A stretch of 45,468 bases of DNA from Planctomycetota bacterium (GTDB lineage: Bacteria > Planctomycetota > Planctomycetia > Pirellulales > PALSA-1355): contig QQVE01000064.1 in the NCBI GenBank assembly GCA_003389325.1, positions 1-45,468 on the forward strand, written 5' to 3'. Below the pieces are notes generated by a model that made no database searches, was not told where the DNA came from, and saw only the letters and a list, made by a program, of their open reading frames with translations. Shown piece after piece: positions 16,084 to 25,364 of the stretch; position 1 is the first letter of the stretch; each line of letters opens with the position of its first letter. The translations under genes were made by a program, and so were the position numbers.

Positions 16084-17421
16084 CTAGCGGTACCACTCCA
16101 AGCCCAGCGAGACGCCCTGGAAGAACAGGGCGTGCGAGTCGGAGATTTCCGCCGGGATGCTGGGGAAGAAGGTCAACTGGTTTTGGGCCAGCGCCAGATC
16201 GGTGACCCACATCAGGTCGTAGGAGGCACGCAGCCCGAAGTTGGGCCGAAAGCGATACTCGCCGACGAAGCTGAGTTCGCCCACGAACGACATGGTGTGG
16301 TCTTTGGCGAACTCGTCGCGATTGGGCACCAGCGGTTCGCCGTCGGTATCCAGGATGCGGACCGTGCTGGACTGCGAGGCCCAGTTGACCAGCGGGGCGG
16401 CCTTAATGCGCGTGCCGACGCGCCAGTAGGCGCGCTCGACGAACAGGTCGGCTCCGATCTGCGGGCCGACCATGTTGTTGTGCGTCACGACGTCGTAGTT
16501 GCCCGTGCCTTCGGTGGCGTCGGCAAACCATTGAATCCGCTCGTTGACGATGGCCACGCGAAGCCCGGCAAAGAACGAGCCCAGTAGCCGGGGAGTCGCT
16601 TCGCGGATCCAGCAGCCGTCGCGGCTGTAGACCATGCGGTCGCGTCCCAGGCGGCGGTCGATGCGATAGTTGAACTCGTAGCTGTTGAAGTCGGAGGTCT
16701 GATCGAACCCCTGCACGGTCGAGCCGGTATACACCGGCACCGTGAATCCCGGATCGAGCGGGCTGACCAGTTGGCCGTCGGCCGAGGAGAGACTCTGGGC
16801 GTACTGCCAGTGGGTGAGCCCCAGAAAGGTAAACTCAACCGAGTGGTCGCGGTTGTTGGAATCGCGGCCCAGGTACCGGCCCAGGGTGGACCGCAGGCCG
16901 GGCTCGAAGCCCAAGTCGAGTTGGACATTGAGTTGCTCTTGCGGAAACGTGAAGTCGAAGGCCAACTGCACGTCGTTCTTCACCATCGCCGTGCGCGAAA
17001 GATACACGGCGCTTTGCTCGGTGTACCAGAAACCGTTACGCAGCCAGTCGCCGGAGCTGACGGCCGGCGCGGGCGCGAACGGATCGACCGGGTGGGCGTC
17101 GTATTCCTCGATCACCGGCCCGTCGAATGCGCCCGACGAGGCGGCCGGATCGACCATCATCGGCCGGGCCTGCGGATCGAAGTACGACGCGCTGAATCCG
17201 AGCGGCTCGTGCGGATTGGGGTGCTGCGCGATGTAGACCGACGGTTCGACGTCGTCGACGACAAATCCCTCGTCGACCTGTTCCACCGGCGGTCCGGCAG
17301 GCGCAAGCGCGTGCGACGCCCCGCGGCTGCCATATCGGGCCCCGGGCCGGTCGGCCGCGGGCGCAGCGGCAGCCCAGCCTGCGATCGCGATCCATGTCAG
17401 CAATACGACTCTGCTGTGCAC
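16084..17421 (-). CDS. BBP7-family outer-membrane beta-barrel protein
   Basis: The protein is 445 aa from a GTG start. A signal peptide (residues 1-23, ending AAAAPAAD) is followed by a Pro/Asp-rich linker. The rest is an alternating aromatic, beta-rich domain. Blocks such as FNSYEFNYRIDRRL and LGSFFAGLRVAIVNERI, and the C-terminal SHALFFQGVSLGLEWYR ending on aromatic-x-Arg, match the BBP7 barrels described for Rhodopirellula-type planctomycetes. Likely location is the outer membrane; function is unknown for the whole family. It is divergent from the transaldolase gene. Confidence 0.8.
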   Translation of the reverse strand: MHSRVVLLTWIAIAGWAAAAPAADRPGARYGSRGASHALAPAGPPVEQVDEGFVVDDVEPSVYIAQHPNPHEPLGFSASYFDPQARPMMVDPAASSGAFDGPVIEEYDAHPVDPFAPAPAVSSGDWLRNGFWYTEQSAVYLSRTAMVKNDVQLAFDFTFPQEQLNVQLDLGFEPGLRSTLGRYLGRDSNNRDHSVEFTFLGLTHWQYAQSLSSADGQLVSPLDPGFTVPVYTGSTVQGFDQTSDFNSYEFNYRIDRRLGRDRMVYSRDGCWIREATPRLLGSFFAGLRVAIVNERIQWFADATEGTGNYDVVTHNNMVGPQIGADLFVERAYWRVGTRIKAAPLVNWASQSSTVRILDTDGEPLVPNRDEFAKDHTMSFVGELSFVGEYRFRPNFGLRASYDLMWVTDLALAQNQLTFFPSIPAEISDSHALFFQGVSLGLEWYR

Positions 17422-17849
17422 GACGACGACTATCCTTCTGAAATCCCAGCGGTGCTAGCTCGATGGGCAGTCCGCGGGCCCACCGCGAGACGGCGTCAGG
17501 TACATCGGCGCCCGAGCGGCCCGCAAATCAGGAATAATCGTTAGCATTTCAAGATTAGGAAAAGTCGGTGCAGATTCTCCAAAGGTCCCGGCCTTGCTGG
17601 TACTCCATGGCCGGGCTCTCCGCGCCAGGGGCAGCAAGCCGAATTTGAATCCCGCCCGCCGAATCGCCTTGTGTTTCAGGGGTTAAGGGGTACAAAGACT
17701 TAGTGAGGTGTCAGGCTCGCGTGTGCGAGGCCCTCGGGGCCCCAAACCCCGGCAGTCGCGGCATGACCCGATCCTCGCAACCCAGCCATCGTCGCCCTTT
17801 GGGCAGTCGATATAAATTCCCAAGAACACCCAAGCTAAGCGAGCACGCC
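17422..17849. other. 428-bp divergent intergenic region
   Basis: It separates the BBP7 gene (minus) from the transaldolase (plus). TATAAA at 17811-17816, 34 bp before the transaldolase ATG, is a plausible -10. On the minus strand TTGAAA (17547-17552) with TGATTT 16 bp further on (17525-17530) is a weak BBP7 promoter candidate. No RNA gene is apparent. Confidence 0.4.
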
Positions 17850-18908
17850 ATGAGTTCACCTTTGCGCTCCCTGATTGCCAGCGGGACCAAGCTGTGGCTC
17901 GACTCTGTCGATCCCGATTTGATCGCCAAGAACCGGGCCGAGGGCGCGACCGGTGCGACCTCGAACCCGATCATCATCTCCAACCTGATCGAGACGGGCC
18001 GTTTCGACAGCGACATGGAGCAGGCCATCGACGAGAAGCTGTCCGACGAGGAAATCGCCTGGCGGCTGGCCGACATTCTGGTCAGCCATGCCCAGAGCGT
18101 GTTTCGGCCCGTCTGGGACCAGACGCACGGCAACGACGGCTACGTCAGCTTCGAGCTCGATCCGCTGCTGGAAGACCCCGAGGCGAACATTCCGCACGAT
18201 AAGCGCGTGGCGCGCTACATCGAGCTGGGCAAGAAGTGGTCGCAGGGCCACGTGAACCGCATGATGAAGGTGCCGGCCACGCCCGCCGGCATCGAGGCGG
18301 TCGAGGAGCTGGCCGCGGGTGGCATCACGGTCAACGTCACGCTCACCTTCACCGAGCGGCAGTACGAGGCGGCCCGCGACGCCATGTGGCGCGGTGCGCA
18401 GCGCTACGGCAACCCCGAGCACTTCAAGAGCGTGTACAGCATCTTCGTCTCGCGGGTCGACGTGTACACGGCCAAGCACGTGCCGCAGCTATCGGAAGCG
18501 GCCCAGGGCATGGTGGGCATCGTGGGCGCGAAGCGGATCTGGGCCATGAACAAGGAGTTCTGGGCCGACAAGAAGCTGCCGCTCGATCAGGAGATCGTGT
18601 TCGCCAGCACCGGCACCAAGATGAAAGACGATCCGCCGTGGAAATATGCCGCGGCGTTTGCCGGTAGCGACATCGAAACCAACCCGCCGGCCACGAACGA
18701 AGCGATCGCCGAGAGCGGCCGCACGTTCTCGCGCGAGATCGACCAGATGCCGCCGAAGGAAGTGCTCGACGAAATCGATCGCGAGGTGAAGGTCGAGCAT
18801 CTCGAAGAGACGCTGATGGCCGAGGGCATCAAGAAGTTCACCGACCCGCAGAAAGAGCTGCTGGCTCTGATCGCCCGCAAGCGGAAGTCGCTGGCCGGCG
18901 CGAAATAG
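17850..18908 (+). CDS. tal: Transaldolase
   Basis: This enzyme transfers a dihydroxyacetone unit between sugar phosphates in the non-oxidative pentose phosphate pathway, in the cytoplasm. GTKLWLDSVDPDLI near the N-terminus and GATGATSNPIIISNLIETG give the class signature. RMMKVPATPAGIEAVEEL carries the Schiff-base Lys, followed by GGITVNVTLTFTERQY. The 352-aa length is in the range of the longer transaldolases. The ATG at 17850 begins the conserved sequence; an ATG 147 bp upstream gives only unconserved residues. It is followed by a strong stem-loop with a T-run, so it is likely monocistronic. Confidence 0.92.
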   Translation: MSSPLRSLIASGTKLWLDSVDPDLIAKNRAEGATGATSNPIIISNLIETGRFDSDMEQAIDEKLSDEEIAWRLADILVSHAQSVFRPVWDQTHGNDGYVSFELDPLLEDPEANIPHDKRVARYIELGKKWSQGHVNRMMKVPATPAGIEAVEELAAGGITVNVTLTFTERQYEAARDAMWRGAQRYGNPEHFKSVYSIFVSRVDVYTAKHVPQLSEAAQGMVGIVGAKRIWAMNKEFWADKKLPLDQEIVFASTGTKMKDDPPWKYAAAFAGSDIETNPPATNEAIAESGRTFSREIDQMPPKEVLDEIDREVKVEHLEETLMAEGIKKFTDPQKELLALIARKRKSLAGAK

Positions 18909-18922
18909 GCACAAGCTCGATC

Positions 18923-18964
18923 GCCGCCGGTCGCCGCACGCGTGCGCGGCCGGCGGCCTCTTTT
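18923..18964 (+). terminator. Rho-independent terminator after transaldolase
   Basis: GCCGCCGG (18923-18930) pairs with CCGGCGGC (18950-18957), with an inner CGCACG/CGTGCG palindrome, followed by CTCTTTT. It starts 14 bp after the stop codon. Confidence 0.75.
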
Positions 18965-19079
18965 GTGGCACGGGGGGCGCTCCCCGCGGACCCCCGGCGG
19001 GTCGAATTCCCTGGCCGGAAATGATACGATTCACGGCGCCACTTCGCGCGCCTCGTATCTCCGACCCCCGTGAGCCCTC

Positions 19080-21215
19080 ATGCCCATCGATCCCTATTCT
19101 CCCTGTCCCGGCGGGACCGGCAAAAAGATCAAGTTCTGCTGCTCCGACCTGGTGGGCGAACTCGAAAAGATCCAGCGGATGCTCGAAGGCGATCAGCGCG
19201 CCGCCTGCTTGGACCACATCGAGAGCATCGAAGCGAAATACCCCGAGCGGGCCTGCCTGCTGTCGACCAAGGCCATGCTGCAGGCGCAACTGGGACAGGA
19301 AAAACAAGCCGAGGAAACGCTGGGCACGTTCCTGGCGAAGTACCCGGACAACCCCGTGGCCCTGGCCGAAAAAGCGACGCTGGTCGCCGCTTCCGAAGGG
19401 GGCGTGGCGGCGTTGACGCTCGTGCAGCAGGCACTGGAAAGCTGCGTCGAGCAGATTCCCGCACAGGTCTACGACGCCATCGGCCTGGTCGCGCAGATCC
19501 TGATTGCCGAGAACCAGGTGCTGGCCGGACGCGGGCACCTGATCCTGCAACTGGGCTTTAGCGGCTCGCAGGATCAGCAGCCCCTGCAGTTGCTGATGCG
19601 GGTGAACAACTCGTCGTCGATTCCGCTGGTGGCCAAGCAGGAGTTTCCGCTGTTGCCGGCGCCGGAAGACGCGTTGTGGAAAAGCGCGTTTCAAAAAGCG
19701 CTCGAGCCGGCGATGCGGGGCTGTTGGAGAAAAGGCGCCGCGCAGCTGACCGAGTTGGCGAAGGAAGTCGGCGAGTGGCCCGCCATTCGTCACAACGTGG
19801 CCGTGCTGCGGACCTGGCTGGCCGACACGCCTGGGGCGATCGCAGCCTGGCGTCACTACGCCGCGGCCGATATCCCGCTCGACGACGCGGTCGAGGCCGA
19901 GGCCATGGCTCAGACGCTCGATCCCGAGGCGGTCGACCTGGTCGATCTGGTATCGGTCGAGTACGAGTTGAAAGACATCGAAGTGGCCCAGGCCCAGCTC
20001 GCGGCCAGCCCGCTCGCGCTGCACATGCCGGTGGACCTGTCGCAGATGGGCAGCGAGGACCAGCCGCCGCCGAAAACCGGTTTCTGGCTGCTCAGCCGCG
20101 ACGTGCCCGAAAGCGCCGCGGGACTGACGCCGGCCGACGTGCCGCAGGTGGTGGGGCAGGTGTTCGTCTACGGCAAGCAAACCGACCGCGCGGCGCGCGT
20201 CGAGCTGGCGGCCTACCGCCCGCAATTGGAGCAGGGGGCCGCGAAGCTGACCGACATCGTGGGCGACGCCCTGGGACCCCAGGGCGAATCGATGGTCCGC
20301 ACCGAAGTGCCGGCGCTGCAGCACGCGCTGACGACCAACTGGCGGTTGCCCTCCGATACGTCGCCGGAAAAGCGGCGCGAGCTGGTCGAAGCCCAGCGGC
20401 ACCAGGTGCTGTTGAACGTTTGGCCCGAGATGCCGCAGAAGATCTTTGGCGGCAAGAGTGCCAGCGAAATTGCCGGCGACAAAGATCAGCAAATCAAGTT
20501 GCTGGCGGCGGTCCTGCTCCTGGAGATGGCCACCGACGCGGTGGCGGCCGAATTCGACTACAACGAGCTGCGCCGCAAGCTCGGCTGTCCGGTGCTGGGG
20601 CCGATCGACCCCTCGACGGTCAACCTGGCCGAGTTGCCGCTGCTGCGGCTAGCGCGCGTCGAAGTCAAGAAGCTCAACGACGATCAACTGATCGATCTGT
20701 ATCGCCGGGCCGACCACTATCGCCACGTGGCGGCGCTGCGCAAACTGGCGCCCGAGGTGGCCGAGCGACCGTCGCTCGACGGCAAGATCGACAAGTCGGA
20801 AGTCTACGGGTTGCTCGCGCAGATCGAGCCCGACTCGAGTAAGGTCGTGGCGCTGTTGAACCAGGCCCGCACGGCGGCCGAAGCGGCCGGCAAGTCGACC
20901 GCGCCGTGGGACCTGACCGAGTTGGCCATGCGGATCGGCGAGGGCGAGGTGGCCGAAGCCGATAAGCTGCTGCACCACATTCGCGACGAACACATCCGCG
21001 AGCCGGGCGTGGCCCAGGCCCTGTTTCAGATTTTGTCCGATGCCGGCATCATCGGCCCCGACGGCAAGCCGGCCGTGCCCGGGGGCGGTGCCGGCGAAGC
21101 CTCGCCCCTGGCGCCGCAAGCCGCGCCGGCGGCCGAAGCGGGCAAAATCTGGACGCCCGGCGGCGACGAGCCCTCCGGCGGCGGCAAGAAGTCGGGCATC
21201 TGGACGCCCGACTAG
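19080..21215 (+). CDS. SEC-C-like/TPR-like protein of unknown function (711 aa)
   Basis: The N-terminus reads SPCPGGTGKKIKFCC, a SEC-C zinc-motif variant. The usual form has CPCGSGKKYKKCC, so one of the four metal Cys (the second) is Gly here. The body is long and alpha-helical with TPR-like pairs (for example GQEKQAEETLGTFLAKYPDN at about residues 75-95), and no membrane segment. The C-terminus carries two copies of an IWTP motif, KIWTPGGDE and GIWTPD, separated by a Gly/Ser/Lys linker. It is cytoplasmic by appearance. SEC-C domains bind zinc in SecA and in many nucleic-acid-associated proteins. Here the role is unknown, and metal binding is doubtful. A TACGAT box at 19025-19030 is a possible -10. 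ribD follows 80 bp downstream on the same strand. Confidence 0.8.
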   Translation: MPIDPYSPCPGGTGKKIKFCCSDLVGELEKIQRMLEGDQRAACLDHIESIEAKYPERACLLSTKAMLQAQLGQEKQAEETLGTFLAKYPDNPVALAEKATLVAASEGGVAALTLVQQALESCVEQIPAQVYDAIGLVAQILIAENQVLAGRGHLILQLGFSGSQDQQPLQLLMRVNNSSSIPLVAKQEFPLLPAPEDALWKSAFQKALEPAMRGCWRKGAAQLTELAKEVGEWPAIRHNVAVLRTWLADTPGAIAAWRHYAAADIPLDDAVEAEAMAQTLDPEAVDLVDLVSVEYELKDIEVAQAQLAASPLALHMPVDLSQMGSEDQPPPKTGFWLLSRDVPESAAGLTPADVPQVVGQVFVYGKQTDRAARVELAAYRPQLEQGAAKLTDIVGDALGPQGESMVRTEVPALQHALTTNWRLPSDTSPEKRRELVEAQRHQVLLNVWPEMPQKIFGGKSASEIAGDKDQQIKLLAAVLLLEMATDAVAAEFDYNELRRKLGCPVLGPIDPSTVNLAELPLLRLARVEVKKLNDDQLIDLYRRADHYRHVAALRKLAPEVAERPSLDGKIDKSEVYGLLAQIEPDSSKVVALLNQARTAAEAAGKSTAPWDLTELAMRIGEGEVAEADKLLHHIRDEHIREPGVAQALFQILSDAGIIGPDGKPAVPGGGAGEASPLAPQAAPAAEAGKIWTPGGDEPSGGGKKSGIWTPD

Positions 21216-21295
21216 CCGTCTGACGATTCTTGCCGCAGACTACAGGTAGCGGCCGTTCGGCTGTCGAAGCGCGGAACAAGCGCGCAAGGTGCCCC

Positions 21296-22414
21296 ATGAA
21301 CGACGAGTTCGAATTCGACGCGGTCCACATGGCCCGCGCTCTCGAACTGGCGGCCCAAGGCCAGGGCCTGGTCGAGCCCAACCCGATGGTCGGCTGCACG
21401 ATCGTGCGCGACGGCGAGACCGTGGGCGAGGGCTTTCACCGTCGCTATGGCGGACCGCATGCCGAGATCGAAGCGCTGCAGGTGGCGGGGAAACGCGCGG
21501 CGGGCGCGACGGCCTACGTCACGCTGGAGCCTTGCTGCCACCACGGCAAAACGCCGCCCTGCTCCGAGGCGCTGATCGCAGCAGGCCTGCGGCGGGTCGT
21601 CGTGGCCCAACGCGATCCATTTCCACAAGTCGACGGCGGCGGCATCCAGGCCCTCGAGGCGGCCGGCATCGACGTCGACGTCGGGCTCCAGGAAGAGCTC
21701 GCCCGGGAGTTGAACGCGCCGTATCTAAAGCTTGTCGGCCGGGGGCGACCCTGGGTGATTGCCAAGTGGGCCATGACGCTCGACGGCAAGCTGGCCACGC
21801 ACGCAGGCGACAGCCGCTGGATCTCGTGCGAAGCCTCGCGCGCCGCCGTGCATCGCCTGCGCGGACGCGTCGACGCGATCGTCGTGGGACGCGGTACCGC
21901 CGAGGCCGACGATCCGCTGCTGACGGTCCGACCGCCGGGGGCGCGAACGCCCGCGCGGATTGTGCTCGATTCGCGCGGATCGCTGGCGGCCGAGAGTCAG
22001 TTGGTGCGCACCGCGGGCGACGCGCCGGTGATCGTTGCCGTGGCCGACAGCGCGCCGGGCGATGCGCGCGACAAACTTGCCGCGGCCGGCTGCGAGGTGC
22101 TCGCTTGTGCCGGAGCAAGCCACGCTGAGCGGCTGGAAGCGCTGCTCGACGAGTTGGGGCGGCGCCGGATGACCAACGTGCTGGTCGAAGGCGGCAGCAC
22201 GCTGCTGGGGGCGCTGTTCGATGCCGGGGCAATCGACGAAGTGCACGCCTTCATCGCGCCGAAGCTCGCCGGAGGGCAGGGGGCGCCGAGCCCCGTCGGC
22301 GGCCAGGGCGTCGACCTGATGGCGCAGGCCGTATCGCTGATAAGGCCGGTGATCGAGCTCTCGGGCGACGATGTCTACATCCACGGACGCATCGCCCGCC
22401 AGCAAGCGCGCTAG
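21296..22414 (+). CDS. ribD: Riboflavin biosynthesis deaminase/reductase
   Basis: This bifunctional enzyme converts the GTP cyclohydrolase II product to the ribitylamino-pyrimidine by deamination then NADPH-dependent reduction. The N-terminal deaminase (about residues 1-145) has NPMVGCTIV, the zinc site HAEIEAL, and EPCCHHGKTPPC. The C-terminal reductase (about 146-372) begins KWAMTLDGKLATHAGDSRWI and contains VLVEGGSTLLGALF. The 372-aa length is typical. I chose the ATG at 21296 (MNDEFEFDAVHM) because the 22 residues upstream in frame are not conserved. The stop TAG overlaps the stop of the convergent propeller gene (shared CTAG at 22411-22414). Confidence 0.94.
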   Translation: MNDEFEFDAVHMARALELAAQGQGLVEPNPMVGCTIVRDGETVGEGFHRRYGGPHAEIEALQVAGKRAAGATAYVTLEPCCHHGKTPPCSEALIAAGLRRVVVAQRDPFPQVDGGGIQALEAAGIDVDVGLQEELARELNAPYLKLVGRGRPWVIAKWAMTLDGKLATHAGDSRWISCEASRAAVHRLRGRVDAIVVGRGTAEADDPLLTVRPPGARTPARIVLDSRGSLAAESQLVRTAGDAPVIVAVADSAPGDARDKLAAAGCEVLACAGASHAERLEALLDELGRRRMTNVLVEGGSTLLGALFDAGAIDEVHAFIAPKLAGGQGAPSPVGGQGVDLMAQAVSLIRPVIELSGDDVYIHGRIARQQAR

Positions 22415-23730
22415 CGGCGGAGCGAGACGGGCTTCTTCGGTCCGGTCGGTCGCAAGGGAGCCGCGACCGGTGCCGTGGCCGAGGCTCGTACGACCGGCTG
22501 CGGTGTCGAGCCGAGTTCGAGACGATAGAGATGCGTGTCGGTGCGGAAGTAGATCGCGCCGCCCACGAATGCCGGCGAGGCCAGGGCCTGTCCGTCGAGA
22601 TGGTTCGTGGCCAGCAAGTCGAAGTGGTCGCCGCCTCGCACGACGTAGGTCGTGGCGTCTTCGGCCACGAGGTAGATCTTGCCGTCGGCCGCCGTGGGCG
22701 AGGCCGAGAAGTTGCCGGCCAGCCGTTCGCGCCACAGCTCCTTGCCCGTGGATGCGTGCACGCAGGTGAGCACGCCCATGTCGCTCACCAGGTACAGCCG
22801 GCCGTCGCTCACCAGCGGCGATGGATTGTGCGGCACGCCGCGGCGAATCGAGTAGGCGATGTGGCTGTCGGTCACGTCGCCGCTGCCACCGAGGCGAATG
22901 GCCAACAGCGAGGGGTTCCAGTAGCCCGTGCAGCAAAAGACCAGTCCGCCGGCGGCGACCGGGCGCGGCACGACCGAGTGGCCCGTGTAACGGCAGCGCC
23001 ACAGTTCCTGCCCCGTAGCCGGCGCGAAGGCGATCGCGGCGTTGCCGCGGCTGGTGACCAGTTGCTCGGCGCCGCCCATGTCGACCAGCGTGGGCGTGGA
23101 GTACGCCTGGTCTCCCTGGTGGTCGGCGCGCCACCGCACGCGGCCGGTGCGCTTGTCGAGCGCCACGAGATACTGCTCGTCGGGGGCGTCGCAGGCGACG
23201 ATCAACAGGTCGTTCCACAAGACCGGCGAGCCGCCGGGCCCGTGGCGATGGTCGTACTTGAGTTGCGTTTGCCAGACGACCTGGCCGTCGGTCGTGAGGC
23301 AGGCCGTACCGTGCGCCCCGTAGTGAACGAACACGTGGCGGCCGTCGACCACCGGCGTCGGCGAGGCATGGCTGTTCTTCGAGGCGATGCGGCCCAGGTC
23401 GTCCTGGTGGAACACTTCGACGTCGTGCACCACGCTGCCGCTGTCGCGATCGACGCAGACCGCGCGGAGCGAGCCCTGTTCGCTGATGGCCGTGGTGAGC
23501 CAGACCTGCGATCCGACCACGACCGGCGAAGACCAGCCCAGGCCCGCGATCGGCGTTTTCCAGCGCACGTTCTGCGTCTCGCTCCAGGTAGTGGGCAGGC
23601 TGGTGGTCGCGGCGTGGCCTTGCCCGTCGGGTCCGCGAAACTGCGGCCAGTCTTCGGCGGCCGCTGGTACCGCGGCGATGGCGAGGCTCGCCAGCGCGAG
23701 CAGCAGCAGGAGAGTCGTGCGAAACGTCAT
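22411..23730 (-). CDS. Exported PQQ-like beta-propeller repeat protein
   Basis: Residues 1-26 are a signal peptide ending VPAAAEDW. The mature protein opens with WPQFRGPDGQGHA, a phrase typical of planctomycete PQQ-propeller proteins. About seven blades follow, with repeated W-x-aromatic closings such as VRWKTPIAGLGWSSPVV, LVALDKRTGRVRWRAD, FAPATGQELWRCRYTG and CVHASTGKELWRERLAG. These resemble BamB/quinoprotein blades, but no quinone ligand or calcium site is evident. It probably acts as a periplasmic or surface binding scaffold. It is the last gene of a three-gene minus-strand set, 36 bp after the LRR gene. Confidence 0.87.
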   Translation of the reverse strand: MTFRTTLLLLLALASLAIAAVPAAAEDWPQFRGPDGQGHAATTSLPTTWSETQNVRWKTPIAGLGWSSPVVVGSQVWLTTAISEQGSLRAVCVDRDSGSVVHDVEVFHQDDLGRIASKNSHASPTPVVDGRHVFVHYGAHGTACLTTDGQVVWQTQLKYDHRHGPGGSPVLWNDLLIVACDAPDEQYLVALDKRTGRVRWRADHQGDQAYSTPTLVDMGGAEQLVTSRGNAAIAFAPATGQELWRCRYTGHSVVPRPVAAGGLVFCCTGYWNPSLLAIRLGGSGDVTDSHIAYSIRRGVPHNPSPLVSDGRLYLVSDMGVLTCVHASTGKELWRERLAGNFSASPTAADGKIYLVAEDATTYVVRGGDHFDLLATNHLDGQALASPAFVGGAIYFRTDTHLYRLELGSTPQPVVRASATAPVAAPLRPTGPKKPVSLRR

Positions 23731-23766
23731 GAAGCACCCCGAGGAAAGGCGGACCCGAAAGGTCGG

Positions 23767-25023
23767 CTAACGTACGAGTTCGAGTTGTGGCCTGGTGCGG
23801 CGTAGTTCATCGAGCGCCGCATCGCTGATCGGCGTGCCGCGCACGTCGAGCCGCACCAATTGCGGCCAGTTGCCAACGACGTGAATGATGCCGTCGCCCA
23901 CGTCGGTCTGCGAAACGTCGAGCATCGCCAGTTGGCTCAAGGGCGCAAGCCGCGCGAGGCCCTCGCTGTCGACTTGCGTGCCGCTGAGAGTGAGTTGCAC
24001 GAGCCCCCGCAGTTGAGCCAACGCGGGCATGCCGTCGCTGGTGACGTCGGTGCCGCCGAGCAGCAGCACGCGCAATCCGCCGCAGCGGGCCAGGTGCTTC
24101 AGGCCTTCGTCGCTGATCGGCAGGTTGGACAGGTCGAGCCCTTCGAGACGATGCGCGGCCGAGAGGTGACGCAGCCCGTTGTCGGTCACTTGCGTGGCCG
24201 CCAGCGCTAGCGCCCGCAGGTTGGCCATGTACGGCACGCGCGCCAGTGCCCCGTCGCCCACTTGGGTCTGGTCGAGCCACAGTCGCTCGAGCTTCGGCAA
24301 TTGCCGCAGCACGTCCAGCGAGCGGTCGGTCACGCGATTGTAGGACAACTTCAGGGCCCGCAACTCGCTCAGGGCGGCCAGGTGCGCCACGCCCTCGTCG
24401 GTCACCTTGGCGTCGAACAGGTACAGCTCTTCCAGTTGCGGCAGCCGGGCCACAAGGGCCAGCCCCTCGTCGCCGGTTTGCGTCCAGTTCAGGTTCAGAA
24501 TCCGCAGGCTCTGCAAGCCTTGCAAGTGCGCCAGCCCCCGGGCGGAGGTCTTGGTGTCGTGCAGCGCCAGGCCTTCCAACTGGCTAAGGCCGCTCAGGTT
24601 GGCCAGGCCGTCGTCGGTGACGCGCGTCTGTTGCAGCTTGAGCACTTGCAGTTGCGTCAGCCCGCGCACTGCTTGCAGCCCCTCGTCGGTGACGTTGGTG
24701 CGCGAGAGGTCGAGCCAGCGCAGGTCGCGCACCGCGTGCAGGTGTTCGAGCCCTTCATCGCCGGCATACCAGGTGACCAGGCGAAACGCGTTGCCCTGCG
24801 CGTCGTTTTCAATCTGGTGCTGGCCGCCGAGTTGTTCGATCTGCGCAATCGCGGCATCGCTCTCGGCACTGCCGCCGGGCAGCAGCCGCGCGAGCGAGAA
24901 TCCACCCGGTTCGGCGGCCGGGGCGGTGGGCGGCGGACGACGCGCCGGTTGCGCTCCCGCAGGCTGCACGGACATCAGCCACGCGGGCACCAGAGCCATC
25001 GCCAGGAAGAGAATCCGCATCAT
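23767..25023 (-). CDS. Exported leucine-rich-repeat protein
   Basis: A signal peptide (MMRILFLAMALVPAWLMSV, cleaved near AGAQPA) is followed by a Pro-rich linker and a short N-cap. About 12 LRRs of the ~24-residue ribonuclease-inhibitor/cysteine-containing-like type follow (for example TNVTDEGLQAVRGLTQLQVL and TQVGDGALARVPYMANLRAL). Repeats of the VTDEGL pattern are widespread in planctomycetes. The ATG at 25023 is preferred: its four-base overlap with the upstream gene's stop (ATGA) suggests coupled translation, and it starts the signal peptide. Function is likely protein binding in the periplasm or at the surface; ligand unknown. Confidence 0.86.
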   Translation of the reverse strand: MMRILFLAMALVPAWLMSVQPAGAQPARRPPPTAPAAEPGGFSLARLLPGGSAESDAAIAQIEQLGGQHQIENDAQGNAFRLVTWYAGDEGLEHLHAVRDLRWLDLSRTNVTDEGLQAVRGLTQLQVLKLQQTRVTDDGLANLSGLSQLEGLALHDTKTSARGLAHLQGLQSLRILNLNWTQTGDEGLALVARLPQLEELYLFDAKVTDEGVAHLAALSELRALKLSYNRVTDRSLDVLRQLPKLERLWLDQTQVGDGALARVPYMANLRALALAATQVTDNGLRHLSAAHRLEGLDLSNLPISDEGLKHLARCGGLRVLLLGGTDVTSDGMPALAQLRGLVQLTLSGTQVDSEGLARLAPLSQLAMLDVSQTDVGDGIIHVVGNWPQLVRLDVRGTPISDAALDELRRTRPQLELVR

Positions 25024-25364
25024 GGTTTTTCTTCGGCCATATACTCCGAAACGGTGCGCGAGGCGCGACGCTGTCGCTTGAGAAAGTCGATCCAACTGGC
25101 CCGCCGCACCGGGCGCCGCGGCGTGGTAGGCACCTGCGGCGTGCCGTGTTCGGGCGGCAACGTCAGCTCGGGGACGACCGTGTCGTCGGGCGCGGGCATG
25201 TTTGGGGTACTACGACGCGTGCCGAGCGGGTTGCGAAAGAACCCTTTGGCGCCCGCCACGAAGCGATTCCAGCCCGAGGGCGGCGCGTGCTGGACCGTCG
25301 CCGGCGGCGCAGCAGCCATCGCCAGCACGGCGAGTCCGATCACCAGGCAGCGTTTGCATCGCAT
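25020..25364 (-). CDS. Small exported protein of unknown function (114 aa)
   Basis: The start MRCKRCLVIGLAVLAMAAAP is a signal peptide. The mature part is short, Pro/Arg-rich and low in complexity, with SGWNRFVAGAKGFFRNPLGT in its middle and a basic C-terminal segment. I do not recognise it. It is the first gene of the minus-strand set with the LRR and PQQ-propeller proteins. Its stop overlaps the LRR start by four bases. The ATG at 25364 was taken because the longer frame upstream encodes no conserved sequence. Confidence 0.65.
   Translation of the reverse strand: MRCKRCLVIGLAVLAMAAAPPATVQHAPPSGWNRFVAGAKGFFRNPLGTRRSTPNMPAPDDTVVPELTLPPEHGTPQVPTTPRRPVRRASWIDFLKRQRRASRTVSEYMAEEKP

Noticed and set aside
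18489..20492. 667-aa minus-strand frame opposite transaldolase and the SEC-C gene
   Set aside because: It spans the terminator and two real genes in antisense; no domain.
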